Source of the DNA: Lachnospiraceae bacterium
GTDB lineage: Bacteria > Bacillota > Clostridia > Lachnospirales > Lachnospiraceae
Assembly: GCA_017479285.1 (NCBI GenBank)
Contig: JAFVCL010000002.1
Coordinates: 1-58,513, forward strand
Length of the DNA stretch: 58,513 nucleotides
Direction of reading: 5' to 3'
Shown here: piece by piece, positions 31,671 through 39,574 of the stretch
Layout: every line of letters begins with the position of its first letter
Position numbering within the stretch: the stretch's first letter is position 1
The notes under the pieces: generated by a model
What the model was told of the DNA's origin: nothing
What the model saw: the letters and a program-made list of their open reading frames with translations, nothing else
The model's database searches: none
Made by a program: the position numbers and the translations under genes

Positions 31671-32387
31671 TTAACCCTTTAGCCCACCGAAGCGCCTCTC
31701 CCGTCCGTTGTACGCGTCGATGGCTTTTTCCAGCTCAGCTCTGTTAAAATCCGGCCAGGCGACATCGGTAAAATAAAACTCCGTATAGGCAAGCTGCCAG
31801 AGAAGAAAATTTGATATTCTCTGCTCTTTGCAGGTTCTTATAAGGAGATCCGGATCCGGAATCCCCGCTGTATCGAGATACCCGGCGATCATCTGCTCTG
31901 TTATCTCATCGGGCAGGAGCTCGCCGGCCGAAGCCTTTGCTGCGATTGCTTTGACCGCACGCCTTATCTCGTCCCTGCCGCCGTAGTTTATGGCAATCTG
32001 GAAATGGAGCCCCGTATTGGCTGCAGTGTCCCTTTCAAGATCCTCGATGCTTTTTATAATATCGGGATCAAGTCTCGTCCTGTCACCTATAACCTGTATA
32101 TGAACATTGTTTTTTGCGGCCTTTCTAAGGCTTCCCACCATATATTTACGGAGAAGCCCCATAAGCGCCGTTACCTCGTCCTGGGGGCGGTTCCAGTTTT
32201 CCGTGGAGAATGCGTATACGGTAAAATATTTGATACCGATCTCATCCACTACGGTAAGCATATCCTCCACAACCTGCGCTCCCCGGACATGCCCGGCATT
32301 TCTCGGAAGGCCCTTTGCTTTTGCCCAGCGTCCGTTCCCGTCGAGGATCACCGCTACATGGCGGGGAATTTTTCTGTTATCCGGCAT
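31671..32387 (-). CDS. uppS: Undecaprenyl (cis-prenyl) diphosphate synthase
   Basis: A 238-residue cis-prenyltransferase that extends farnesyl diphosphate with isopentenyl units to the C55 carrier of wall synthesis. HVAVILDGNGRWAKAKG holds the catalytic aspartate; FSTENWNRP, INYGGRDEI and the C-terminal DLLIRTCKEQRISNFLLWQ are the usual substrate and metal sites (here TCKEQR stands where TSGEQR or TGGEQR is typical). Start at 32387 follows CAGGAAAAGAAT. It lies 58 nt after frr and ahead of cdsA. Confidence 0.95.
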   Translation of the reverse strand: MPDNRKIPRHVAVILDGNGRWAKAKGLPRNAGHVRGAQVVEDMLTVVDEIGIKYFTVYAFSTENWNRPQDEVTALMGLLRKYMVGSLRKAAKNNVHIQVIGDRTRLDPDIIKSIEDLERDTAANTGLHFQIAINYGGRDEIRRAVKAIAAKASAGELLPDEITEQMIAGYLDTAGIPDPDLLIRTCKEQRISNFLLWQLAYTEFYFTDVAWPDFNRAELEKAIDAYNGRERRFGGLKG

Positions 32388-32445
32388 ATTCTTTTCCTGA
32401 TATAACGCTCCGGGATGCCCCGGAGCTCTCCAAAGCCCGTCCGTT

Positions 32446-32997
32446 TTATACGGTCATGAGTTCCTTTGTCTTGGTATCAACGAGTGCGTCGATATCCTTG
32501 ATGTACTTATCGGTAAGCTTCTGAAGCTCATCCTCAAGGGATTTTATCTCGTCCTCCGAAACCTCTCCCTTGCCCAGCTTCTTGAAAGCGTCATTACCGT
32601 CACGGCGCACATTTCTTACCGCTACCTTGGCATCCTCCGCCTTTTTCTTGATCTCCTTAACCAGCTCCTTACGGCGATCCTCGGTAAGCTCGGGGAAAAC
32701 GAGTCTTATCACATTACCGTCGTTTGTCGGGTTGATACCGATGTCTGAGGTAAGGATAGCCTTTTCGATCTCCTTGAGAAGGCTCTTCTCCCAGGGTGCG
32801 ATCTGGATTATGCGCGCCTCTGGGATTGTAACATTTCCTACCTGCTGGATCGGAGTAGGGGTTCCGTAATAATCGACACGAAGCTTATCAAGCACATGGG
32901 GATTGGCTCTTCCGGCGCGGACAGCGGCAAAATCGGCCTCCAAATGCTCTACGGTCTTTGTCATCTTTTCGTCATAGCTCTTTATTCTTTCGTCCAT
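32446..32997 (-). CDS. frr: Ribosome recycling factor
   Basis: A 183-residue tRNA-shaped protein that splits post-termination ribosomes together with EF-G. The length and phrases are those of the family throughout: VRAGRANPHVLDKL, VDYYGTPTPIQQVGN, RIIQIAPWEKS, NDGNVIRLVFPELTEDRRKE, VRNVRRDGND. It starts 11 nt after the pyrH stop, the usual pyrH-frr pair. Confidence 0.97.
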   Translation of the reverse strand: MDERIKSYDEKMTKTVEHLEADFAAVRAGRANPHVLDKLRVDYYGTPTPIQQVGNVTIPEARIIQIAPWEKSLLKEIEKAILTSDIGINPTNDGNVIRLVFPELTEDRRKELVKEIKKKAEDAKVAVRNVRRDGNDAFKKLGKGEVSEDEIKSLEDELQKLTDKYIKDIDALVDTKTKELMTV

Positions 32998-33008
32998 TTT
33001 TCTGCTCC

Positions 33009-33701
33009 TTACACAGTTACCACAGTCCCGGTAAACTTACCCTTCATTGTATTTACGATGCTGTTTTCCTCACCCAGACCAAATACCTTCATAGGCATAT
33101 GATTGTCCCTTGCAAGGATCGAGGCGGTCATGTCCACAACCTGAAGATTCTTCTCGATTACCTCATCGATCGATACCTGGTCATACTTGACGGCGCCCGG
33201 GTTCTTGGCGGGATCCGAGTCGTATACTCCGTCGATGGACTTGGCAAGAAGGATCATATCCGCCTCAACCTCAATGGCACGGAGTACCACTCCGGTATCG
33301 GTTGAAAAATAGGGATGTCCCGTACCGCCGGCAAAGAATACCACCATTCCCTTTGAAAAGTATTTATTTGCACGGTCCTTTGAAAACAGCTTCGTAAAGG
33401 AACCGCACTCAAAGGGGGTGAGAACATTTGTCATCATTCCTACGCTTCTGAATATCTCGGAAACATAGATGCAGTTCATTATGGTCGCGAGCATTCCTAT
33501 CTGGTCCGCCTTTGTACGATCGATATTCTCGCTGGAGCGACCGCGCCAGAAATTACCGCCGCCGGTCACTATTCCGACCTGGATTCCGTCATCTACAAGC
33601 TGCTTTACCTGAAGTGCAACCTTTCTGACGGTTTCCTCGTCAAATCCGGTCTTGTTCGGACCCGCAAGTGCCTCACCGCTCAGCTTTAACAGTATTCTCA
33701 T
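33009..33701 (-). CDS. pyrH: UMP kinase
   Basis: A 230-residue amino-acid-kinase fold enzyme that phosphorylates UMP to UDP. LLKLSGEALAG, the glycine-rich VTGGGNFWRGR, ADQIGMLATIMN and FFAGGTGHPYFSTDT are all typical. Usual feedback is by UTP with activation by GTP (family knowledge). Start follows GGGAGATCACTT. It lies 26 nt after the bactofilin gene and begins the translation/lipid section of the cluster. Confidence 0.96.
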   Translation of the reverse strand: MRILLKLSGEALAGPNKTGFDEETVRKVALQVKQLVDDGIQVGIVTGGGNFWRGRSSENIDRTKADQIGMLATIMNCIYVSEIFRSVGMMTNVLTPFECGSFTKLFSKDRANKYFSKGMVVFFAGGTGHPYFSTDTGVVLRAIEVEADMILLAKSIDGVYDSDPAKNPGAVKYDQVSIDEVIEKNLQVVDMTASILARDNHMPMKVFGLGEENSIVNTMKGKFTGTVVTV

Positions 33702-33727
33702 AAGTGATCTCCCTTGTCGAATCCAAA

Positions 33728-34729
33728 TTACTTGTCGTTTTTACCGCTCTTCTCGCTCTTCTCTTTCTTTCCGATTACCTCGGGCTTGTAATCATCAAAG
33801 AAGGATGTGGGGCTGACATCGGCATAGCACTGGGAGCAGTTGCCCTCGATAGCGGCGCCGTTGTTGATCTGTACGGACTTTGAACGAATATTGCCCATTA
33901 CGATAGCTGATGAATCAAGGATAACGGGACCGTGTACATCGATGTCTCCCTTTACCGCACCGGCGATTGCTGCGGAAAAGCCTGTGATATTTCCGACTAC
34001 AACGGTGCCGGTTCCGATCTTGATCGAAGACTCACTGCATACATCGCCGGTTATCTTAGCATTTTCGGCAAAAATCTCGTGTGCCTTTGAATTACCGTTT
34101 ACATGACCGGTTACATTGAGCTTTCCGGTTACATCGATATTTCCCTTTACGCTTCCGAGGATCTCAAGGGATCCCTCCGCCGAAATATCACCGTTTACAG
34201 TCATACCCAGTGTGATGACTGATGTTTCGTCTGCATAATTAACATTACTGTCCATTTTTCTTTCTGCTCCTTTATTAAAATCTTCTTTTACTTCTTCATA
34301 AACAGGCTCGGGCTCGCTTACCGGCTCCGGGCTCTCCGTCACGGCGGCAGCCTCCATATCCGCGAATACACTGTCAAGCGCATTCTCCGCCTCTGTTAAA
34401 TCTCCGCCTGCTGCTGGCTCTGCCGCGGGTGCAGTCTCATCGAGGGGAATATCGCTGCCGAGAGCTTCGTTTAAAAGCTTCTCGTACTCATCCTCACTCA
34501 TTGTCTCTCCTTCTTCCTTCTCCGCTACCCCGGATGCCTCCGTTTCAGCTTCGGCGGAAATGCTGCTGTCCTCTGCTGCGGGCTCTGCAAGGACGGATGT
34601 GTCCGTGTTCTCTTCCGGAGCAGTAACTTCCTTATCCTCTGCAGCTGCTTCCTGGGCTTTATTGTCATTCGGAAGCAATTCGTTTACGGCCTGTGAAAGG
34701 TCCTGTTTAAGGTCTCCAAAAAAACCCAT
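33728..34729 (-). CDS. Bactofilin-family polymer-forming protein with long acidic N-terminus
   Basis: A 333-residue protein. Residues about 165-310 form a bactofilin beta-helix (TVNGDISAEGSLEILGSVKG, IDVTGKLNVTGHVNG, repeating hydrophobic/glycine pattern), which polymerises into filaments that scaffold envelope enzymes. The first 160 residues are highly acidic and Ala/Glu/Pro-rich low-complexity sequence, far longer than in most bactofilins, and the tail is lysine-rich. It sits 15 nt after a membrane-bound polysaccharide deacetylase gene, so it may position that enzyme at the wall (inference). Confidence 0.85.
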   Translation of the reverse strand: MGFFGDLKQDLSQAVNELLPNDNKAQEAAAEDKEVTAPEENTDTSVLAEPAAEDSSISAEAETEASGVAEKEEGETMSEDEYEKLLNEALGSDIPLDETAPAAEPAAGGDLTEAENALDSVFADMEAAAVTESPEPVSEPEPVYEEVKEDFNKGAERKMDSNVNYADETSVITLGMTVNGDISAEGSLEILGSVKGNIDVTGKLNVTGHVNGNSKAHEIFAENAKITGDVCSESSIKIGTGTVVVGNITGFSAAIAGAVKGDIDVHGPVILDSSAIVMGNIRSKSVQINNGAAIEGNCSQCYADVSPTSFFDDYKPEVIGKKEKSEKSGKNDK

Positions 34730-34744
34730 GTAAAAATCCTCCTT

Positions 34745-35797
34745 TTATTCTACATGCCGTACCTGTTCGGTATCGGATGTGATAGGTAAAATTGCTGTAT
34801 CCTCCATGTTCAGTATCGTCTCGATTATCTGAGGCAGAGCCTGAACCGTGGTGGGTCTTGCCACGGAATCGTGCATAAGGATGACAGATGTTCCGCGCTC
34901 TGTTATCCCCCGGGTTGAGTTGGCAAGGATGGTCTGGGAGCTCAGCAGTTCCCTTGTCGCATCACCGGAAGCAACATTCCAGTCAAAATACGAGATTCCC
35001 CTGTCATCAAGTATCTTGATAAACCGGTGCATATCAAGATTGCTGACGGCATTTGAGCTTCCTCCGGGAAACCTGTAAAATTCCGGCTTTACTCCCGTCG
35101 CCTCCTCAAGAAGCCCCGATATTTTGTCAAGATCAGCGGTAAAGCTCTCCTCGCTGGCGTAAATCCTTGAATATACATGGCTGTAGGAGTGCATTCCGAG
35201 TGTGTGTCCCTCCTCGACTATCCTCCTGTACAGCTCTATATCTGCATCGCTTTCCTTACCTACCACAAAAAATGTGGCTTTTACACCATATCGGGAGAGA
35301 ATATCAAGTATATCGTCCGTATATTCGCTCGGTCCGTCATCAAATGTAAGGTAAACCTTGTGGGCAGGCTCTTCTATCTCTCCCCTCGCAGAAAAAGCCC
35401 AGACAACATCCTCGGTGGAAAAAGCAGTCTCCTCTTTGTCCCCGGCCGCATCACCTGCAGCTGCCGGTCGTTCTTCATCCTCTCCGGCCTCCGCCGGAAG
35501 CTCCGCAATAGCCGTATCCCTTTCCCCGGGCTCACTATCCATAAGCTCCGGAAAGGCCTTTATCACAGCTACTCTGCCCTCATCCGAAAGTCTTCCGATA
35601 TCTCCGTAGGTCCCGAGCCTCATCCTTGCAATCTCATCCGAAAGACGGTTTATCCTGTCCTCCAGCTTTGCCTGTCTCACCAGCATAAAAACGCTTATGA
35701 TATTCGGGAAGATCAAAAGGACGATCAGCACGGCAATGATGATTTTTTTCATTAAGTCTTTACGGTCTCTGCGGTTTTCCGTATTTTTATCATCCAT
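34745..35797 (-). CDS. Membrane-anchored polysaccharide deacetylase (NodB domain)
   Basis: A 350-residue protein with an N-terminal transmembrane helix (about 17-40), a short coiled coil (LEDRINRLSDEIARMRLG), an acidic linker, and a NodB catalytic domain from about residue 150. The metal and catalytic motifs are present: TFDDGPSEYTDD, the HSYSH strand (GHTLGMHSYSH) and RFPGGSSN. Such enzymes remove acetyl groups from wall glycans (peptidoglycan or other polymers) outside the cell. It is the first gene of the cluster running to rseP and neighbours a bactofilin. Confidence 0.93.
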   Translation of the reverse strand: MDDKNTENRRDRKDLMKKIIIAVLIVLLIFPNIISVFMLVRQAKLEDRINRLSDEIARMRLGTYGDIGRLSDEGRVAVIKAFPELMDSEPGERDTAIAELPAEAGEDEERPAAAGDAAGDKEETAFSTEDVVWAFSARGEIEEPAHKVYLTFDDGPSEYTDDILDILSRYGVKATFFVVGKESDADIELYRRIVEEGHTLGMHSYSHVYSRIYASEESFTADLDKISGLLEEATGVKPEFYRFPGGSSNAVSNLDMHRFIKILDDRGISYFDWNVASGDATRELLSSQTILANSTRGITERGTSVILMHDSVARPTTVQALPQIIETILNMEDTAILPITSDTEQVRHVE

Positions 35798-35920
35798 AGA
35801 CCAAATTTCCTTATTTTCTCACCCCACACCTATCCAACAGTATATCATAATTAGTTTGATGCAAAAAGGCTTTTTTTAGAAATTTCATATTTTGTAGCGA
35901 TTTACAATACAAATTGTGAT

Positions 35921-35982
35921 ATAATATTCGCGAAGCGAAACCGGAATCGATCACAGACTTGCGAAGCAATGTCTGTGATATA
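35921..35982 (+). repeat. Interspersed 62-bp repeat, copy 2
   Basis: Inverted relative to copy 1 at 31590-31652. It is bounded by direct repeats TGTGATATAAT at 35915-35925 and 35974-35984, each containing an extended -10 sequence (TGATATAAT). Sits between the divergent deacetylase and DAHP synthase genes. Confidence 0.85.
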
Positions 35983-35984
35983 AT
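35976..35984 (+). promoter_or_regulatory. Extended -10 promoter for DAHP synthase gene
   Basis: TGATATAAT is a consensus extended -10 (TGnTATAAT) 41 nt before the ATG at 36026. It is formed at the right end of the interspersed repeat. No clear -35 is seen, as is acceptable for extended -10 promoters. Confidence 0.5.
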
Positions 35985-36025
35985 GCAAGATCCATAAATT
36001 TTATTACAGAAATGAGGAATAAGAA

Positions 36026-37054
36026 ATGAGTTTCGAGTTTATAAAAAAGCTTCCCACTCCGGATGAGATCCGCGAACAGTACCCCCTGCCCGCAGAGGTG
36101 GTTAAGATCAAGGAGGAAAGGGACGCCCAGATAAAAGATGTTATCACCGGTAAAAGCGATAAGTTTCTGGTGATCATAGGTCCCTGCTCCGCCGACAACG
36201 AGGATTCGGTTTGTGATTATGTAAACCGTCTGGCAAAGGTGAACGACAAGGTTAAGGATAAGCTTATCCTCATCCCGAGAATATACACCAATAAGCCCCG
36301 TACAAACGGCGGCGGATACAAGGGCATGATCCATCAGCCAAACCCGGAGAAGGGAGTGGATTTCCTTGCCGGTCTTATCGCCATAAGACACATGCATATA
36401 CGCGCCGTCTCCGAGACCGGCCTTTCCGCGGCGGACGAGATGCTCTATCCGGAAAACTGGCGTTATCTCTCGGATCTTCTCTCCTATGTGGCAGTCGGAG
36501 CCCGTTCCGTTGAAGACCAGCAGCACCGTCTTACCGTAAGCGGCTTTGATGTACCCGCGGGAATGAAGAACCCCACCAGCGGCGACTTCTCCGTTATGCT
36601 CAACTCCGTTTTTGCGGCGCAGCACCCCCACTCCTTCATCTATCGCGGCTGGGAGGTAAACACAAGCGGAAACGAGCTGGCTCATACCATCCTCCGTGGG
36701 GCTACCAACAAGCACGGGAACAACACCCCCAATTACCACTACGAGGATATGATGCGTCTTCTGGATATGTATGAAAAGATGGAGCTTAAAAATCCCGCGT
36801 GTGTTGTGGATACGAACCACTCAAATTCAAACAAGCAGTTTGAACAGCAGATCCGTATCGCCAAGGAGGTAATGCACAACCGCAAGATAAATCCCGATCT
36901 TCATAAGCTCGTCAAGGGTCTGATGATTGAGAGCTATATCGAGGAAGGCAGCCAGAAGATTGGCGAGCATATCTACGGAAAGTCCATAACGGATCCCTGC
37001 CTCGGCTGGGAGGCTTCCGAGAGGCTTATCTACGATATCGCCGATACGGTCTAA
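36026..37054 (+). CDS. aroF: 3-deoxy-7-phosphoheptulonate (DAHP) synthase, type I
   Basis: A 342-residue enzyme that condenses erythrose 4-phosphate with phosphoenolpyruvate, the entry to aromatic amino acid synthesis. It is of the AroF/AroG/AroH type Ia class: IGPCSADNEDS, RIYTNKPRTNGGGYKG, GARSVEDQQHR, VMLNSVFAAQHPHSF and the metal-site CVVDTNHSNSNKQ. The symbol is generic, since the feedback specificity (Phe, Tyr or Trp) cannot be read. ATG follows GAGGAATAAGAA. It stands alone between a repeat-borne promoter and a bidirectional terminator. Confidence 0.93.
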   Translation: MSFEFIKKLPTPDEIREQYPLPAEVVKIKEERDAQIKDVITGKSDKFLVIIGPCSADNEDSVCDYVNRLAKVNDKVKDKLILIPRIYTNKPRTNGGGYKGMIHQPNPEKGVDFLAGLIAIRHMHIRAVSETGLSAADEMLYPENWRYLSDLLSYVAVGARSVEDQQHRLTVSGFDVPAGMKNPTSGDFSVMLNSVFAAQHPHSFIYRGWEVNTSGNELAHTILRGATNKHGNNTPNYHYEDMMRLLDMYEKMELKNPACVVDTNHSNSNKQFEQQIRIAKEVMHNRKINPDLHKLVKGLMIESYIEEGSQKIGEHIYGKSITDPCLGWEASERLIYDIADTV

Positions 37055-37123
37055 GTTAAACAGTCGGGCGGTATATAAAGCTGCAAAATCCGGTTCCGCG
37101 TTTTCCACCGGGCGGAAATAAAC

Positions 37124-37151
37124 AAAAGCAGGGGTTTCGATCCCTGCTTTT
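37124..37151. terminator. Bidirectional terminator between DAHP synthase and MarR genes
   Basis: Perfect 10-bp stem AAAAGCAGGG (37124-37133)/CCCTGCTTTT (37142-37151), 8-nt loop, T-runs in both directions; it serves two convergent genes. Confidence 0.85.
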
Positions 37152-37176
37152 ATCATGTCTTTTATATGCTGTTTAC

Positions 37177-37665
37177 TCAGTTGTCCGTTTTTTCACCTAT
37201 CATCTTACAGGCTTCCTCATCCATAACCTCCTCGAGGCTCTTGACCGTATCCACCATCTGTATGAATCTCAGGTAGCCTATCCGCTTTACAACATTGTAA
37301 AAATAATCGTTTAATATCTCCTGCTGCTCCGTCATAAGCCTGTGTCCGGTCTCCGAGAGCCTTATATATGTCCCTTTCTCGTCGTGTTCCCAGTAAACAT
37401 AGCCCTTCGTCTGCAGCCGTTTTACCCCTGACGAAGTCTGGCTGATCGTTACCTTGAATTTCTCCGCAAGAGATGAAAGATAAATCGGTTCCGTAATGTG
37501 TTCTTCGCTGACCTCTCCGTACACCTTTTTCAAGATCGTAAAATCCGATAAGGAGATCTTTGAAAAGATCTTTTTCAGATGATCCGAGTCTATCGCGGAG
37601 CGCATCTTGATCATCTGATTCGCAAGTTTAACGAGGTCGTCCTTGGTAATGTCATTGTTTGCCAT
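37177..37665 (-). CDS. MarR-family transcriptional regulator
   Basis: A 162-residue winged-helix protein. The DNA-binding part lies at about residues 55-110 (YLSSLAEKFKVTISQTSSGVKRLQTKGYVYWEHDEKGTYIRLSETG), with flanking dimerisation helices, as in MarR/SlyA regulators of stress, drug or aromatic compound responses. Start follows AGGAGGAAATGC. It is monocistronic, between the DAHP synthase gene and a recombinase gene, and its targets are unknown. Confidence 0.85.
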   Translation of the reverse strand: MANNDITKDDLVKLANQMIKMRSAIDSDHLKKIFSKISLSDFTILKKVYGEVSEEHITEPIYLSSLAEKFKVTISQTSSGVKRLQTKGYVYWEHDEKGTYIRLSETGHRLMTEQQEILNDYFYNVVKRIGYLRFIQMVDTVKSLEEVMDEEACKMIGEKTDN

Positions 37666-37763
37666 GCATTTCCTCCTATAAGCTTGTTTTATTCAATATC
37701 AGTTTGTATTATAACACAAGTTTACATAATATGTAATTGTCTTTTATCCGCCGTCTTTGTCTT

Positions 37764-38636
37764 TTATCCTCTCGGGTGTGCCCCGCTGTAAACCTTTCTG
37801 AGATCACTCTCCCCGAGTTTTGCGTATACCTGTGTCGTGTATACATCAGAATGTCCCAGCATTTCGGAAACGCTGTGTACATCCGCTCCTCCGGCCATCA
37901 TGTGTGCGGCGAAGGAATGGCGCAGGGTATGGGGAGTTATCTCCATCTCTATCCCGGCTTTTTTGCCGTACGCCTTTATAAGCTTCCAGAATCCCTGCCT
38001 GCTCATGGGGTCGCCGAGGCAGCTCGGAAAGAGAATATCACTCTCATTTCCCTTTAACAGAGAATCTCTGCTCTCTCTTAAATATTCAACAAGGGCATCC
38101 CTTGCGTTAACCCCGAAGGGAATAACTCTGTTCTTGCAGGTCAGAAGGCTCCTTGAGAGATCCACATCGGAGACCTTAAGCCCGATAAGTTCGGAGACGC
38201 GGATACCTGTAGCATAGAGGAGCTCGAGCATAGCCTTGTCCCTGACCCCCTTGGGATCGGTATTCTTGGGCTGTGCAAGCAGACGCTTTACCTCCTCCTC
38301 AGTCATGATCTCCGGAACATGCTTCTCGATCTTCGGAGCCTGAAGGCACTCCGACACATCAGTCTCCACTATATGCTCATTGTAAAGATAATGGAAGAAA
38401 GCGTGGATGGATGCAACATTTCTGGATATGGTTGCAGCCTTGAAGCTTCCGGCCTCGAGATATACAATGTAGGATTTAAGATTTGCTGCCGATACCTGAC
38501 GGGCATCATGTATAGCAAGTCCGTTGCAGTACTGCTGCAGTTTGACAAGATCACGCTTATAGGACAAACGGGTATTCTCGGACATTTTCTTTTCATCTTC
38601 CAGATATGTCAAAAATGAGTCCAATTCTTCGTTCAT
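37764..38636 (-). CDS. xerD: Tyrosine recombinase XerD (site-specific)
   Basis: A 290-residue integrase-family enzyme with the SAM-like core-binding domain (1-100) and catalytic domain. All active-site residues are present: R146 (TGIRVSE), K168, H236 and R239 (HTLRHS), H262 (LGHSD) and nucleophile Y271 (TTQVYAK). The length and YLEDEKKMSENTRLSY start fit XerD, which resolves chromosome dimers at dif; a phage integrase is less likely because no phage genes are near. XerC versus XerD cannot be separated with certainty by eye. The upstream 386 bp is AT-rich and non-coding. Confidence 0.9.
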   Translation of the reverse strand: MNEELDSFLTYLEDEKKMSENTRLSYKRDLVKLQQYCNGLAIHDARQVSAANLKSYIVYLEAGSFKAATISRNVASIHAFFHYLYNEHIVETDVSECLQAPKIEKHVPEIMTEEEVKRLLAQPKNTDPKGVRDKAMLELLYATGIRVSELIGLKVSDVDLSRSLLTCKNRVIPFGVNARDALVEYLRESRDSLLKGNESDILFPSCLGDPMSRQGFWKLIKAYGKKAGIEMEITPHTLRHSFAAHMMAGGADVHSVSEMLGHSDVYTTQVYAKLGESDLRKVYSGAHPRG

Positions 38637-39022
38637 CTGCTCTACTCCTTTGCCGCCCGAATATTCTGTAATAATTTACCGGAACAGAGAGTCGCCTGCG
38701 ACTCTTTGCGTACCGAAGACCGGGAATCCTCAGAGGCGACAAAGCCTATTATATATATGACCTTTTATAAAAGCAAGGTGGCAAAATTTACTATAAAATC
38801 TCCGAAATTTCTACTAATTTTCTACCTCCACAAGATAAGGGTTTTTAATATTTTTAAAAACCCAATATATTGTCGAAACAAATGTTTGTGGGAACATTTT
38901 TGCCCTCAAAGTTTTTTTAATTTGTTACAGATATGTTGCAAAATTATTTTTTTTCGTTCTATCCCCATAATAAGCCCTTCTCAGGGATCAGCATGGAAAT
39001 ATCTATAGGTTACAACTATAAC
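38637..39022. other. Non-coding AT-rich gap between NUDIX and xerD genes
   Basis: No credible gene on either strand. The only structure is a hairpin at 38685-38708 (AGAGTCGC/GCGACTCT core, extended by a wobble and two pairs) about 50 nt before xerD, and a GTCGCC-type 12-mer also found in the cdsA-dxr gap. The rest is poly-A/T rich and probably holds the xerD promoter. Confidence 0.6.
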
Positions 39023-39574
39023 TCACTCTATTTTTCTCATATAAGCGTACATCATGATCCCACAGATCGTTTTGGAGTCCTGTATCCTGCCTGAATATAT
39101 CATTTCAACCAGTTCATCCGGATCGTACACCTCAACCCCCACATACTCGTCCTCATCAAGCTGCTGCTTGCCGTGTTTTTTAAGGTTCTCCGCAAGATAA
39201 ATGTCGATCTTTTCGTTGCAAAAGGCAACTGTTGTATATATGGATGTCAGCAGCCGAACCTTATCCGCTATATACCCGGTTTCCTCTTTGAGTTCCCTGA
39301 TAGCTGCCACATCCGTCGGCTCATCACGGCCGTTAAGCCCTCCCGCGGGAAGCTCTAAGGTTTCTCTCTCAAGGGCATTTCTGTACTGCCTTACAAGGAT
39401 CAGCTTTCCGTCCTCGCGGACAGCCACCATCGCCGCAGCCCCCTTGTGGTCGATCAGGTCCCACTTTGCTATATTGCCGTTCGGTATCTGCATAGTATCC
39501 CGGTAATAGTCTATTATCGCTCCCTTTGCGACAAGGTCCCGGCTCAGTCTCTTTATTTCTTCCATATTATGCAT
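39023..39574 (-). CDS. NUDIX hydrolase, ADP-ribose pyrophosphatase type
   Basis: A 183-residue enzyme with a full Nudix box (GGLNGRDEPTDVAAIRELKE followed by ETGY), preceded by LVRQYRNALERETLELPAG, the pattern of ADP-ribose/nucleoside-diphosphate-sugar pyrophosphatases. It would hydrolyse ADP-ribose to AMP and ribose 5-phosphate. Its start overlaps the end of the aminotransferase gene by 8 nt, so the two are co-translated. Confidence 0.92.
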   Translation of the reverse strand: MHNMEEIKRLSRDLVAKGAIIDYYRDTMQIPNGNIAKWDLIDHKGAAAMVAVREDGKLILVRQYRNALERETLELPAGGLNGRDEPTDVAAIRELKEETGYIADKVRLLTSIYTTVAFCNEKIDIYLAENLKKHGKQQLDEDEYVGVEVYDPDELVEMIYSGRIQDSKTICGIMMYAYMRKIE

